Assembly (NCBI GenBank): GCA_035294855.1
Contig: DATGKD010000070.1
Coordinates: 1-32,119 of the forward strand
Origin: DATGKD01 sp035294855
Lineage (GTDB): Bacteria > Actinomycetota > Acidimicrobiia > Acidimicrobiales > UBA8190
Direction: 5' to 3'
Length of the DNA stretch: 32,119 bases
Below the pieces are notes generated by a model. The model did no database searches. It had not been told where the DNA came from and worked only from the letters and a program-made list of their open reading frames with translations. Each line of letters starts with the position of its first letter. Positions within the stretch are counted from its first letter, which is position 1. Made by a program: the position numbers and the translations under genes. Of this stretch, positions 9,918 through 17,361 are shown one piece after another.

Positions 9918-11147
9918 TCAGCGGAAGTCGAACGCGACCTTGATCGCGCCCGAGTGCTCCTGATCGGCCAGCGCGGTGAACGCCTCCCGCCACTCGTCGA
10001 GGGCGAACGTGTGGGTGAGCATGTCGGACAGGTCGACGCGTCCTTCTTCGACGAGTTGCAGGTAGTGCGCGATGCCGTGCTGGCGCACGCCGTCGACGTC
10101 CTCGACACCGAACGCGTTCGAGCCCACCCAGGTGATCTCTTTGAAGTACAGAGGCGAGTACTCCCACCGTCCCGGGGCGTGCACGCCGCTCTTCACGAGC
10201 GTCCCCCGCGCTCGCAGCAACCGCACGCCGACCTCGAACGTCTCGGGCTTGCCGATCGTGTCGTACACGACGTCGATGCCGCCGGGGTGCGCCATCGGCA
10301 GGCCGTCGTGCACCGGATGCAGGACACCACCGGACCACGCGGCGGCTTCTTCGATGAGCTGCAGACGCGGCTCGGGCGCCATGACGGTGGCGCCCAGTTT
10401 GCGCGCCAAGGCGGCCTGGGACTCGAAGCGCGCCACCACCAACACCTCGACGTCGGGGTGCAGGGCGCGCAGGATGGCGGTGGCGGTGGTGCCGAGTGCG
10501 CCCGCGCCGTAGACGAGGGCGCGGCCACCGGGCGGCGGGGGGTGGCGCGTGACCGAGTGCAGCGAGACCGCGAACGGGTCGGCGAACACGGCGAGCTCGT
10601 CCGGCACCGAGTCGGGAATGGCGAAGAACATCGACTCGTGCGCGGGCAGGTACTCGGCGAAGCCGCCCGTGGCGTCCCGGCACGTACCGGTGTGGATGCC
10701 GGCTGCGATCGGGCCCGTGGTGAAGTGCCAGCACAGGCTGAGGTCGCCCGATTGGCACGACGGGCACGGCGGGTCGATGCCGCGGGGGATGCACGACAGC
10801 CACGGGTTGAGCACGACGCGCTGGCCGACGTCGAGCGCGTCCGCGCCGGGCCCGAGCTCGACCACGTCCGCGACCACCTCGTGTCCGAGAATGGTCGGGA
10901 ACGTGAACAGGTGGGCGAGGGGGCTGTCGCTCCCGCCCTCGCCGAAGTCCATGAAGACCTGCTTCGCCTCCGACCCGCAGATGCCGGTGAGACGGGTCTT
11001 GGCCATGACCCAACCGGGCCGCTGCGGATGCGGGTCGTCCACGTCGGTGAGCTTCATGGGCGTGCGCGCCAAGCCGGCCAGCAACGGGTTCTCCGGGTCG
11101 GGCGGGTCCCACGGCTCCGGCCGCACCCCGAAGAGGAGCCCCTTCAT
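9918..11147 (-). CDS. zinc-dependent alcohol dehydrogenase (MDR superfamily)
   Basis: 409-residue medium-chain dehydrogenase. Seen: catalytic-zinc cysteine in GICGSE (C57), GHE (H89-E90), the structural-zinc cysteines C119, C128, C131 and C139 (CIPRGIDPPCPSCQSGDLSLC), and the nucleotide-binding loop GAGALG (214-219). It should oxidise an alcohol or reduce a carbonyl with NAD(P). At 409 residues it is longer than classical ADHs (about 340-380), with an N-terminal extension of some 20 residues and an insert before the structural zinc. Similar proteins are annotated as glutathione-independent or threonine-type dehydrogenases; the substrate cannot be assigned. ATG 11147 follows the PIG-L stop by 34 bases, so the two are probably one operon. 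Confidence 0.88.
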   Translation of the reverse strand: MKGLLFGVRPEPWDPPDPENPLLAGLARTPMKLTDVDDPHPQRPGWVMAKTRLTGICGSEAKQVFMDFGEGGSDSPLAHLFTFPTILGHEVVADVVELGPGADALDVGQRVVLNPWLSCIPRGIDPPCPSCQSGDLSLCWHFTTGPIAAGIHTGTCRDATGGFAEYLPAHESMFFAIPDSVPDELAVFADPFAVSLHSVTRHPPPPGGRALVYGAGALGTTATAILRALHPDVEVLVVARFESQAALARKLGATVMAPEPRLQLIEEAAAWSGGVLHPVHDGLPMAHPGGIDVVYDTIGKPETFEVGVRLLRARGTLVKSGVHAPGRWEYSPLYFKEITWVGSNAFGVEDVDGVRQHGIAHYLQLVEEGRVDLSDMLTHTFALDEWREAFTALADQEHSGAIKVAFDFR

Positions 11148-11181
11148 CGCGTCGCCGAGAGACGGCGTGCCGGGTTCGGCA

Positions 11182-11973
11182 TCACAGGTCGGCGGTGACG
11201 AGGTCCATGAGTCCCTCCCACCCCTCGGGAGGCGGGTCGAGACGCCAGAACTGTTCGGGGACGTTGGCGTCGAGCCGCTCGTCGAGCGCGTGGTCCTGCT
11301 GCAGCGGCGGGATCTGGCTCTTGTAGAGCCCGATGGCGGCGCGCTTGCGTTCCATGTCCGGTTCGACCGGCACGACGGCCGGGGTGGGCCACAGCCCGCT
11401 CAGGAACAGCTTCGCCACGCGCCACGCCAGGATGCCGGGGATGTGCTTGTAACCGTGGTCCTCGTAGCAGAACCACACGCAGTCCGGACGGGAGTCGACG
11501 AGCTCGGCACGCGCCAACAACCCGGCCCGGTGGGTGACGTCGTGGTCGGGGTTGGCGAGCCCCATCGGAAGAAAGACGGCCGTCGGCGCCAGCTCGGAGA
11601 TGGCGCGCGCGAGGTCGGGTGCGACCGCGTCCGGTGTCGGCCGTTGTGTCCTCTCCAGGTACTGATGGTCGGGGAACTCGAGCCACACCGGGCTCGCTCC
11701 CAGAAACGTCGCGGCGGCCCGGTCCTCCGCGCGCCTCGCCGCCACGACGTCGTCGCCGGCGCGGAAGCCCCCCAGCGAGTCCCAGGGCGTCGGCTCGGCC
11801 GGGTAGGCGGGGGGGCGCCCGCCCATCACCGTGACGACCACGCTGCCGGGGTACGTCGTCAGCAGGTGGGCCGCCCCGAGCACGGCGTCGTCGAAGTGGG
11901 GCGACACCACCACGATGCGGCGGAGCACGTCCGGGTCGACGAGTCCCCACGTCGCCTCGGCTACGGCCCCCAT
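11182..11973 (-). CDS. PIG-L family (LmbE-like) deacetylase
   Basis: 263 residues. The zinc-binding signature PHFDDAVLG (residues 25-33; H26, D28, D29) and the third ligand region NPDHDVTHRAG (H144, H148) are clear. PIG-L enzymes remove acetyl groups from N-acetylglucosamine-type substrates, as in mycothiol (MshB/Mca), GPI or antibiotic pathways. Here PH-F-DD replaces the usual PH-x-DDE, with Ala in place of the Glu, a change also seen in divergent members. No mycothiol genes are nearby, so MshB or Mca identity is not supported. ATG 11973 has a TACGGT -10 box 8 bases upstream (leaderless pattern). It is the first gene of a two-gene operon with the dehydrogenase. Confidence 0.85.
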   Translation of the reverse strand: MGAVAEATWGLVDPDVLRRIVVVSPHFDDAVLGAAHLLTTYPGSVVVTVMGGRPPAYPAEPTPWDSLGGFRAGDDVVAARRAEDRAAATFLGASPVWLEFPDHQYLERTQRPTPDAVAPDLARAISELAPTAVFLPMGLANPDHDVTHRAGLLARAELVDSRPDCVWFCYEDHGYKHIPGILAWRVAKLFLSGLWPTPAVVPVEPDMERKRAAIGLYKSQIPPLQQDHALDERLDANVPEQFWRLDPPPEGWEGLMDLVTADL

Positions 11974-11981
11974 AGAGGCGG

Positions 11982-11987
11982 ACCGTA
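11982..11987 (-). promoter_or_regulatory. candidate leaderless -10 box for the PIG-L gene
   Basis: TACGGT on the minus strand, 8 bases before ATG 11973. It matches TANNNT; no ribosome-binding site is visible upstream of the start, consistent with leaderless translation. Confidence 0.45.
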
Positions 11988-12017
11988 TCGCACCGGGACT
12001 CGGCGGACGTCATCGTT

Positions 12018-12023
12018 TATCGT
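12018..12023 (+). promoter_or_regulatory. candidate -10 box for the esterase gene
   Basis: TATCGT in a short AT-rich patch. Transcription would begin near 12030, giving a leader of about 33 bases that contains the GGGAGGA ribosome site of ATG 12063. Confidence 0.4.
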
Positions 12024-12062
12024 CGCTTCGTCGTGACCGATCGGACCCACGGGAGGACGTCC

Positions 12063-13037
12063 ATGAGGCTCTGGGACGACGAGCTCGAGGCAGCGCGGGA
12101 CACGCTCGCCGCCGAGTCCAAGGAATTCATCGCCGCCTTCCCCGACCCGGTCGTCGCCGAGGGGACACCGCCGCTCGAGCGGGCACGGATCCTTCGCGAA
12201 GCCGAGGCGGCTTGGGTCCTGCGTTCCGACAAGGCGGTGGACCGCACGATCGCGGGCCCGGCCGGCCCGCTCCGCCTGCGCGAATTCCGGCCCCAGCGTG
12301 CCGAGGGTGCCATGTTGCACATCCACGGGGGTGGGTGGACGACGGGGACGCCCGAGATGACCGACCTGCTGAACGAGGCGCTGTGCGACCAGTTGAACGT
12401 GGCGATCGTGAGCGTCGACTATCGCCTGTCACCCGAGCATCCCTACCCGGCCGGGCCTGACGATTGCGAGGCGGCCGCACTGTGGCTCGTCGAGCACGCC
12501 GAGGACGAGTACGGCACCGACCGGTTGTTGATCGGCGGCGAGTCGGCCGGCGCGCACCTCTCGGCGGTGACGCTGTTGCGACTACGCGACAGGCACCAGG
12601 CAGCGAGCCGGTTCGTCGGAGCGAACATGGTCTTCGGCGCCTACGACCTGAGCGGCACGCCGAGCGCGATGGGCGTCGGCATCGACCCGGAGCAAGACAT
12701 CTTGCAGCTCGACTTCATGAGCTTCGCGATGGACCACTTCGTGGGCGACATGACGACGGACGAGCGGCGCCAGCCCGACTTCTCGCCCATGTACGCGGAC
12801 CTGCACGGCATGCCGCCCGCCCTGTTCATGGTGGGGACGGCGGACCACCTGCTCGACGACACGCTGTTCTTCTCGGCGCGCTGGGCGGCCGCCGGCAACG
12901 AGACCGAGCTCCTCGTCTACCCGGGCGTCCCCCACGGCGGCATCGGGGTCCCCACGGTGTTGAACCACTGGTGGCCGCGGCTGGTCGCGTTCCTGGGTGC
13001 TCGCCTCGACCCGGCCGGCGCTCAGTCCTCGTCCTGA
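12063..13037 (+). CDS. alpha/beta hydrolase of the hormone-sensitive-lipase family (esterase)
   Basis: 324 residues. The oxyanion motif HGGGW (88-92), nucleophile GESAG (S161), acid D261 (GTADH) and H291 (VPHGG) form the complete HSL-type catalytic set. YRLSPEHPYPAGPDD is also typical. It should hydrolyse short acyl esters in the cytoplasm, since no signal peptide is present. ATG 12063 is preceded by GGGAGGA with 5-base spacing; GTG 12033 is in frame but less likely. Its 3' end overlaps the convergent NTF2-like gene by 16 bases. It is divergent from the PIG-L gene, with promoters in a gap of about 90 bases. Confidence 0.92.
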   Translation: MRLWDDELEAARDTLAAESKEFIAAFPDPVVAEGTPPLERARILREAEAAWVLRSDKAVDRTIAGPAGPLRLREFRPQRAEGAMLHIHGGGWTTGTPEMTDLLNEALCDQLNVAIVSVDYRLSPEHPYPAGPDDCEAAALWLVEHAEDEYGTDRLLIGGESAGAHLSAVTLLRLRDRHQAASRFVGANMVFGAYDLSGTPSAMGVGIDPEQDILQLDFMSFAMDHFVGDMTTDERRQPDFSPMYADLHGMPPALFMVGTADHLLDDTLFFSARWAAAGNETELLVYPGVPHGGIGVPTVLNHWWPRLVAFLGARLDPAGAQSSS

Positions 13038-13423
13038 TCGGTACGGCGGCGCGCCCGCACCAACACCGTGCGCCGGGCGATCCGCCAGCCCACCGGCGAC
13101 CCCACCACCTCGTCGTGGTACTCGCCGCTCCCGGTGCGGCCGTCGCCGAACACGACGAGGAACTTGCTCCTCACACGGGCGGTCGTCGCGCCGGTGGGCT
13201 CGACGACGACGTTCGTGGTGTGGTGCGCCCGCGGATGGTCGAGGCGGGCGAAGCACGCGCGCAGCTCATCGATCCCGGCGGCCGTCCCCATGCCCACGGC
13301 GTCGAGGTCGAAGACGCCGTCGGTGGTGAACACGTCGGTGAGGCGCTCCCAGTCGGCGTCGTCGACGACGTGCCCGTAGCGCGCCACCAATTCGTGGATG
13401 GCAAGGGTGTCCACGGCGTCCAT
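13022..13423 (-). CDS. NTF2-like (SnoaL-type) protein
   Basis: 133 residues of the SnoaL-like NTF2 fold: AIHELVARYGHVVDDADWERLTDVFTTDGVFDL at the start, GIDELRACFARLDHPRAHHTTN in the middle, and the closing strand pattern SGEYHDEVVGSPVGWRIARRTV. Many members are small isomerases, hydratases or steroid/polyketide-binding proteins. D21-D22 and H68-H69 lie where family active-site residues often occur. The C-terminus is charged (RARRRTDQDED). ATG 13423 is preferred: a TACCCT -10 box lies 10 bases upstream, while ATG 13447 would overlap the divergent DUF2277 start. The last 16 bases overlap the esterase tail to tail. Confidence 0.85.
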   Translation of the reverse strand: MDAVDTLAIHELVARYGHVVDDADWERLTDVFTTDGVFDLDAVGMGTAAGIDELRACFARLDHPRAHHTTNVVVEPTGATTARVRSKFLVVFGDGRTGSGEYHDEVVGSPVGWRIARRTVLVRARRRTDQDED

Positions 13424-13433
13424 GGCGTGTGAC

Positions 13434-13439
13434 AGGGTA
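13434..13439 (-). promoter_or_regulatory. candidate -10 box for the NTF2-like gene
   Basis: TACCCT on the minus strand, 10 bases before ATG 13423, within the 22-base gap to the divergent DUF2277 gene. Confidence 0.3.
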
Positions 13440-13445
13440 GGGGCC

Positions 13446-13661
13446 ATGTGCCGAAGCATCATCACGCTCCGCCGCCCCGACCCCGCCACCGAAGACGAGG
13501 TGCAGGGGGCCGCGCTCCAGTACGTCCGGAAGATCAGTGGCTACCGCGCGCCGTCGCAGGCGAACCAGGAGGTCTTCGACCGCGCCGTGGACGAGGTGTC
13601 GCGGGCCACGCGGCGCCTGCTCGACGAGCTGGTGGTGGGCCACCCCAGCCGGACCGGGTAG
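13446..13661 (+). CDS. DUF2277 family small protein
   Basis: 71 residues beginning MCRSIITLRRPDPATEDEVQ, with AALQYVRKISGYRAPSQAN and FDRAVDEVSRATRRLLDEL. This is the DUF2277 pattern: a short helical protein with an invariant Met-Cys-Arg start, widespread in actinobacteria and of unknown function. The conserved cysteine at position 2 could bind metal or be modified, but nothing proves it. ATG 13446 follows a purine-rich AGGGTAGGGG stretch. The start codon lies 22 bases from that of the divergent NTF2-like gene, so each promoter must run into the other gene's 5' region. Confidence 0.88.
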   Translation: MCRSIITLRRPDPATEDEVQGAALQYVRKISGYRAPSQANQEVFDRAVDEVSRATRRLLDELVVGHPSRTG

Positions 13662-13687
13662 CCACGCTCCCTTCCGATATCGGAGGG

Positions 13688-14902
13688 CTACCCCACGGAC
13701 AACGCGAAGAGCTGGAGGGCGACCTGACGCGCCCTCCCCGACCCGAACACCGCCTTCAACCTGAGGTGGAAGACGCCGGGGTGGTGGTTCGTGGGCACGC
13801 CCGACAGCGAGGCGGTCCCGTTCCGGTTGTCGTGGAACGTGATCCCCCGGGGCAGCCGTCCCACGACCTTGATGCGCGGGGGTGGGCTCCCGCTGGCCGC
13901 AATCTCGAACGTGAAGGGGGAACCGCGCGTGGCGCTGGCCGTGGCTGCGCTCGTGAAGGATCCGGGCACGGTGCCGCCTCCGGCGCGCGTCCGAGGCGAA
14001 CCTGGGCCGGTGACCCTGATGGCGACATCCTGTGTCGCGTCGGGCGCGACGCCGTTGGCCGCGGTGACCTGGATCTCGTAGCGCCCCGCCGACCCCGGGC
14101 CCGGGGTGCCCGACACGGTCGCGGTGCCGTTGCCGTCGTCGGTGAACGTCACCCCGGCGGGGAGCGCGCCGGATTCGGAGAGCCGCGGCGTCGGTGAGCC
14201 CGATGTCGTGATCGTGAAGCTGCCGAAGATGCCGACGTGGAAGGTGGTGGCGCCGGGGCTCGTAATGGCGCTCGGTTTGCTCGGCGACAGGCTCAGTGCC
14301 ACCACCGACGCCACGACGAAGGCGACCACCAGGAGCGAGTAGGCGAGGAACTCCGTCGACGCACCCGCCGGACAGGCGTCGGGGACCGAGCGCCGGACGA
14401 TGTCCGGGTGCGTCTCCAGGGCGGCGTCCTCGCTGCGCAGGCGCGGCGGGAACAGGATCGTCGCCGCCGGACCCCACGGACCACCCCACCGCCGACCCAG
14501 CGCCGACGCGGGCGGAGGGGTGGTGGCGCCGTACGGCGGCGTGGACGGCCCGAGGTCGGCAGTGCCGGCTGGCGCCGCCGGTCCATCGGTCTCGAGCGTG
14601 GCGGACAGGGCGCGGTCGTACGCCCTGGCGATGCGGCACGCCCAGTCGCGCTCGTTGAACTGACGGCGCGCGTACCCGAGGGTGATGAGGAACGCCAGCG
14701 CCAGCGCGACCTCGACCCCGGTCCGGAACACCCACACCGTGGAGTCGGGGTGGGGCAGCGTCGTGATGACGACGACCATGAGCGCAACGAAGACAGCGAC
14801 ACCTGCCCAGGCCATGACCTCGGCGTGACGCTGGCGCGCGGCCTCGGCGTCGCGTTGCCGGGAGAGGTAGTCCAGTGAGTCGTGCAGTGTCGTCACTGCC
14901 AC
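13688..14902 (-). CDS. membrane protein with three transmembrane helices and two Ig-like (He_PIG) repeats
   Basis: 404 residues. Hydrophobic helices at about 31-49, 58-78 and 185-206 flank a Pro/Ala-rich soluble segment (105-150). After the third helix come two repeats of the putative-Ig type. The first is at about 213-297 with LPAGVTFTDDGNGTATVSGTP, the second at about 317-404 with LPRGITFHDNRNGTASLSGVP. Such He_PIG repeats are usually extracellular adhesive or carbohydrate-associated modules, so the C-terminal half is probably outside the cell and the 78-185 loop inside. No enzymatic domain is seen. The start is GTG 14902 or GTG 14896. It lies 21 bases after the small DUF2510-like gene and is probably co-transcribed with it. 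Confidence 0.8.
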   Translation of the reverse strand: MAVTTLHDSLDYLSRQRDAEAARQRHAEVMAWAGVAVFVALMVVVITTLPHPDSTVWVFRTGVEVALALAFLITLGYARRQFNERDWACRIARAYDRALSATLETDGPAAPAGTADLGPSTPPYGATTPPPASALGRRWGGPWGPAATILFPPRLRSEDAALETHPDIVRRSVPDACPAGASTEFLAYSLLVVAFVVASVVALSLSPSKPSAITSPGATTFHVGIFGSFTITTSGSPTPRLSESGALPAGVTFTDDGNGTATVSGTPGPGSAGRYEIQVTAANGVAPDATQDVAIRVTGPGSPRTRAGGGTVPGSFTSAATASATRGSPFTFEIAASGSPPPRIKVVGRLPRGITFHDNRNGTASLSGVPTNHHPGVFHLRLKAVFGSGRARQVALQLFALSVG

Positions 14903-14923
14903 GACCGAAGCGTATGTCGCGAA

Positions 14924-15226
14924 CTAACGCGCCGCTCCGTAGCGGACCATGGCACTGATCGCCACGTCGCCCGCAGAATGCGAGGAGTACCCGTCGACGC
15001 CGGTTCGGTCGGCACGTCGCAAGTCGGTGGCGCCGCGTGCTCCGGAGGGGCGGGCCCTGGCGCGCACGAGGAGGCCCGGCAGCGGCGAGTCGGGGGGAGG
15101 GTCGAAGGATTCCCGACCGGCGTCCCTGACGAGCTTCGTGGGCCGCCCGTCGGAGAAGTAGCGGTCCTCGTGTCGGCGGAAGGGGTCCCAGTACCACCCT
15201 TGCGGAGCCCTGCCCATCGCCGACAC
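14924..15226 (-). CDS. small DUF2510-like protein, probably leaderless
   Basis: 100 residues. Near the start GWYWDPFRRHEDRYFSDG (residues 10-27) resembles the DUF2510 motif (GWY-DP...RYWDG), a short tryptophan-rich module found in many actinobacterial membrane or envelope proteins. The rest is Arg/Pro-rich and not recognised. GTG 15226 is chosen because a TAAACT -10 box ends 6 bases before it; ATG 15217 is in frame and would drop three residues. It precedes the Ig-repeat membrane gene and shares its presumed promoter, which is covered by a four-unit 11-bp repeat array. Confidence 0.62.
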   Translation of the reverse strand: MSAMGRAPQGWYWDPFRRHEDRYFSDGRPTKLVRDAGRESFDPPPDSPLPGLLVRARARPSGARGATDLRRADRTGVDGYSSHSAGDVAISAMVRYGAAR

Positions 15227-15232
15227 GGCGGT

Positions 15233-15238
15233 AGTTTA
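15233..15238 (-). promoter_or_regulatory. leaderless -10 box for the DUF2510-like/Ig-repeat operon
   Basis: TAAACT on the minus strand, separated by six bases (ACCGCC) from GTG 15226. This is the ideal TANNNT-N6-start layout of leaderless actinobacterial genes. It overlaps the first unit of the 11-bp array. Confidence 0.55.
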
Positions 15239-15277
15239 CCTGACGTTCACCTTGCGTTCAGGTTTCGTTAACCCGCT
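15234..15277. promoter_or_regulatory. four consecutive 11-bp direct repeats, candidate PHO-type box
   Basis: Units: GTTTACCTGAC (15234-15244), GTTCACCTTGC (15245-15255), GTTCAGGTTTC (15256-15266), GTTAACCCGCT (15267-15277). Against the 7-base core GTTCACC of Streptomyces PhoP boxes they match 6, 7, 5 and 6 positions, in exact 11-bp phase. The array spans from the -10 box to about -50 of the leaderless promoter, so a bound response regulator could repress, or activate from the -35 side. The regulator identity is inferred from the family consensus only. Confidence 0.6.
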
Positions 15278-15282
15278 GCTGG

Positions 15283-16386
15283 TCACCGGAACTCGGGGAT
15301 GACCTCCTTGCCCATGAGCTCGATGGTCTGCATGACGGACTCGTGGGGGATCTTGTACGGGTTCACCAGGCAGAGGAGCAGATCGATGCCCGCCTCCTCG
15401 TACAGCCGGCAGGTCTTCACGCAGTCCTCGGGCGTGCCGAGAACGCAGGCGTTCGCTTCGACCAGGTAGTCGAGGGTCAGAAGGTCGAGGGCGCCTTCGT
15501 CGTCCACCTTCTTCATGTCGGCCGCGTAGGCGTACGAGCCGAGGTCCTGGTGTCGCTCGATCATCCAGTCCGTCATCGAGGCGATGTGGCGCGCGCCGGC
15601 CTTCGGGTACCACTCGAACGACTCGCGGGCCGTGGCGTGTGCCTGCTGCCGGTCCGGCGCGCACAGCGCCATCGTGAACGTCGCCGCACGGTTGTTCACG
15701 AAGGCGCCGATCGGGTCGGTGCAGGCCCTGACGGCCTCGCGGTAGATGTCGACTTTGCCCTTGACCTCCTGAGGAGAGACTCCCACCGCGAACGAGCACA
15801 GGCCGAGACCGAGGGATCCGACCTGGCGGTGGCCCTCCTCGCTGCTCGTCGCCCCATAGATCGGTGGGTGGGGCGACTGCAGCGGCTTCGGCTGCACGCG
15901 CCGCTTGGGCATCTGCCAGTACGTCCCCGCGAATTCGTACTCGTCGTTCGTCCAGCACCCCACGACGTGGCCGATCGCCTCCTGCCACATGGCGCGGGTG
16001 TGCGCAGGATCGATCCCGAAGCCTTCGAGCTCGGCGCGCGTCGAGGAGCGCCCGGTGCCGAAGTCGACGCGCCCGTCGGACAGGAGATCGAGGACGGCGA
16101 CCGATTCAGCCGTCCGCACGGGGTGGTTGTAGGGCCCCGGCATGAGACGCACCCCGTAACCGATGCGGATGCGCTCGGTCAGGGCGGCGACCGCTCCGTA
16201 GAGGACCTCGGGGTTCGAGCAGTGCGAGAACTCCTTCAGGAAGTGGTGCTCGACGGTCCAGAAGGCGTCCCATCCGTAGCGCTCGCCCGCGAGCGCCTGT
16301 TCGAGGACGTTCTTGTACGCGCGGTGCTCGCTTTCGGGGTCCCACGGGGCCGCAACAGGGATCTCGTAGAAGAGTGCGAACTGCAC
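15283..16386 (-). CDS. LLM class flavin-dependent oxidoreductase (luciferase-like monooxygenase)
   Basis: 367 residues with the luciferase-like TIM-barrel pattern: FALFYEIPV at the start, GERYGWDAFWTVEHHF, IRIGYGVRLMPGPYNHPVRTAESVAVLDLLSDGRVDFGTGRSS and HPPIYGATSSEEGHRQVGSLGLG. Members use FMN or F420 to oxidise hydrophobic substrates, often with a separate reductase. EHHF and NHPVRTAE are cofactor- and substrate-site motifs. GTG 16386 has AGGGAG at 6-base spacing. It is divergent from the SDR gene over 103 bases, a pairing that suggests one pathway. The class of substrate is not readable from sequence. Confidence 0.92.
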   Translation of the reverse strand: MQFALFYEIPVAAPWDPESEHRAYKNVLEQALAGERYGWDAFWTVEHHFLKEFSHCSNPEVLYGAVAALTERIRIGYGVRLMPGPYNHPVRTAESVAVLDLLSDGRVDFGTGRSSTRAELEGFGIDPAHTRAMWQEAIGHVVGCWTNDEYEFAGTYWQMPKRRVQPKPLQSPHPPIYGATSSEEGHRQVGSLGLGLCSFAVGVSPQEVKGKVDIYREAVRACTDPIGAFVNNRAATFTMALCAPDRQQAHATARESFEWYPKAGARHIASMTDWMIERHQDLGSYAYAADMKKVDDEGALDLLTLDYLVEANACVLGTPEDCVKTCRLYEEAGIDLLLCLVNPYKIPHESVMQTIELMGKEVIPEFR

Positions 16387-16489
16387 GGAGCACTCCCTAT
16401 CATCCAGCCCACCCCGCCCACAATCGCCGGCCGCCGCGGTCGGTGCCCAGCGAAGATCGGGGTGGGACCGATGATCAGTGGGAGGCGCC

Positions 16490-17302
16490 ATGCGGGGGTT
16501 GGCGGGCAAGAGCGTGATCGTGACCGGCGCGGCGTCGGGCATCGGCAGGGCGTGCGCGCTGCGCCTCCTCGAGGAGGGCGCCCGTGTCACCGGCGCCGAC
16601 GTGGTGGGAGCCGACGATCCGCGGGCGAAATCCGACACGGGCGAGTGGTGCTTCGAGCACGTGGACGTGACCGACGAAGGCTCGGTGGCCGCGCTGGTGG
16701 ATGGCGCGGCAGACGCCTTCGGGCGCGTCGACGGTTTGGTCAACGCCGCCGGCGTGGCAGGCGGAGGCCCGGTGCACCTGTTGGATGCCTCGGACTGGCA
16801 CCGGGTCGTGGGCGTCAACCTGCTCGGCACGTTCCTCACCGCCAAGCACGCTCTCGCCCAGATGGTCGCCCAGCCGCTCGTCGACGGCGCCCGCGGCGCG
16901 GTGGTGACCATCGCCAGCATCGAGGGGATCGAAGGGACCGCCGGTGGCAGCGCCTACAGCGCGTCAAAAGGCGGCGTCGTGATCCTCACCAAGAACATGG
17001 CGATCGACTACGCGGGCCGTGGGATCCGGGTGAACACCGTGTGCCCGGGGTTCATCGACACGCCGATGACCCAGGCGATCTTCGGCATGGAGGGCATGGA
17101 GCAGGCCCGTCGGGAGATCGCCGTCGAGCACAAGCTGGGCCGGTTCGGTCAGCCGGAGGAGATCGCCAGCGCCGTCGCCTTCCTGTTGTCGTCGGACGCG
17201 AGCTTCATCACCGGCCATGCACTGGTCGTGGACGGCGGATACACCGCGGGGCGCGACCACGGGGTAACGAAGCTGTTCGGCCTGTCAGCCGACTCGCCCT
17301 GA
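16490..17302 (+). CDS. short-chain dehydrogenase/reductase (SDR)
   Basis: 270 residues, classical SDR. Cofactor loop TGAASGIG (12-19), D59-V60, NAAG (85-88), N110, S143, Y156 and K160 (YSASK) form the full catalytic tetrad, followed by NTVCPGFIDTPM and a typical VVDGGYTAG end. Asp37 after the second strand favours NAD over NADP. It interconverts an alcohol and a ketone. ATG 16490 is chosen for the GGAGG 4 bases upstream. It is divergent from the LLM oxidoreductase, so the two may act on the same compound. Confidence 0.93.
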   Translation: MRGLAGKSVIVTGAASGIGRACALRLLEEGARVTGADVVGADDPRAKSDTGEWCFEHVDVTDEGSVAALVDGAADAFGRVDGLVNAAGVAGGGPVHLLDASDWHRVVGVNLLGTFLTAKHALAQMVAQPLVDGARGAVVTIASIEGIEGTAGGSAYSASKGGVVILTKNMAIDYAGRGIRVNTVCPGFIDTPMTQAIFGMEGMEQARREIAVEHKLGRFGQPEEIASAVAFLLSSDASFITGHALVVDGGYTAGRDHGVTKLFGLSADSP

Positions 17303-17361
17303 CACTCCTCGCCGGGACACCTCCTGGGCTTGTGAAACGGGCTCCTCCGCGCAAGAAGCCC

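Noticed and set aside
11182..11973. Assignment of the PIG-L protein as mycothiol MshB or Mca
   Set aside because: Only the zinc motif supports it; the D-D-A variation and the absence of mycothiol genes argue against naming it.
12033..12062. GTG 12033 as esterase start
   Set aside because: ATG 12063 has a near-ideal GGGAGGA site at 5-base spacing; the upstream 10 codons look like leader.
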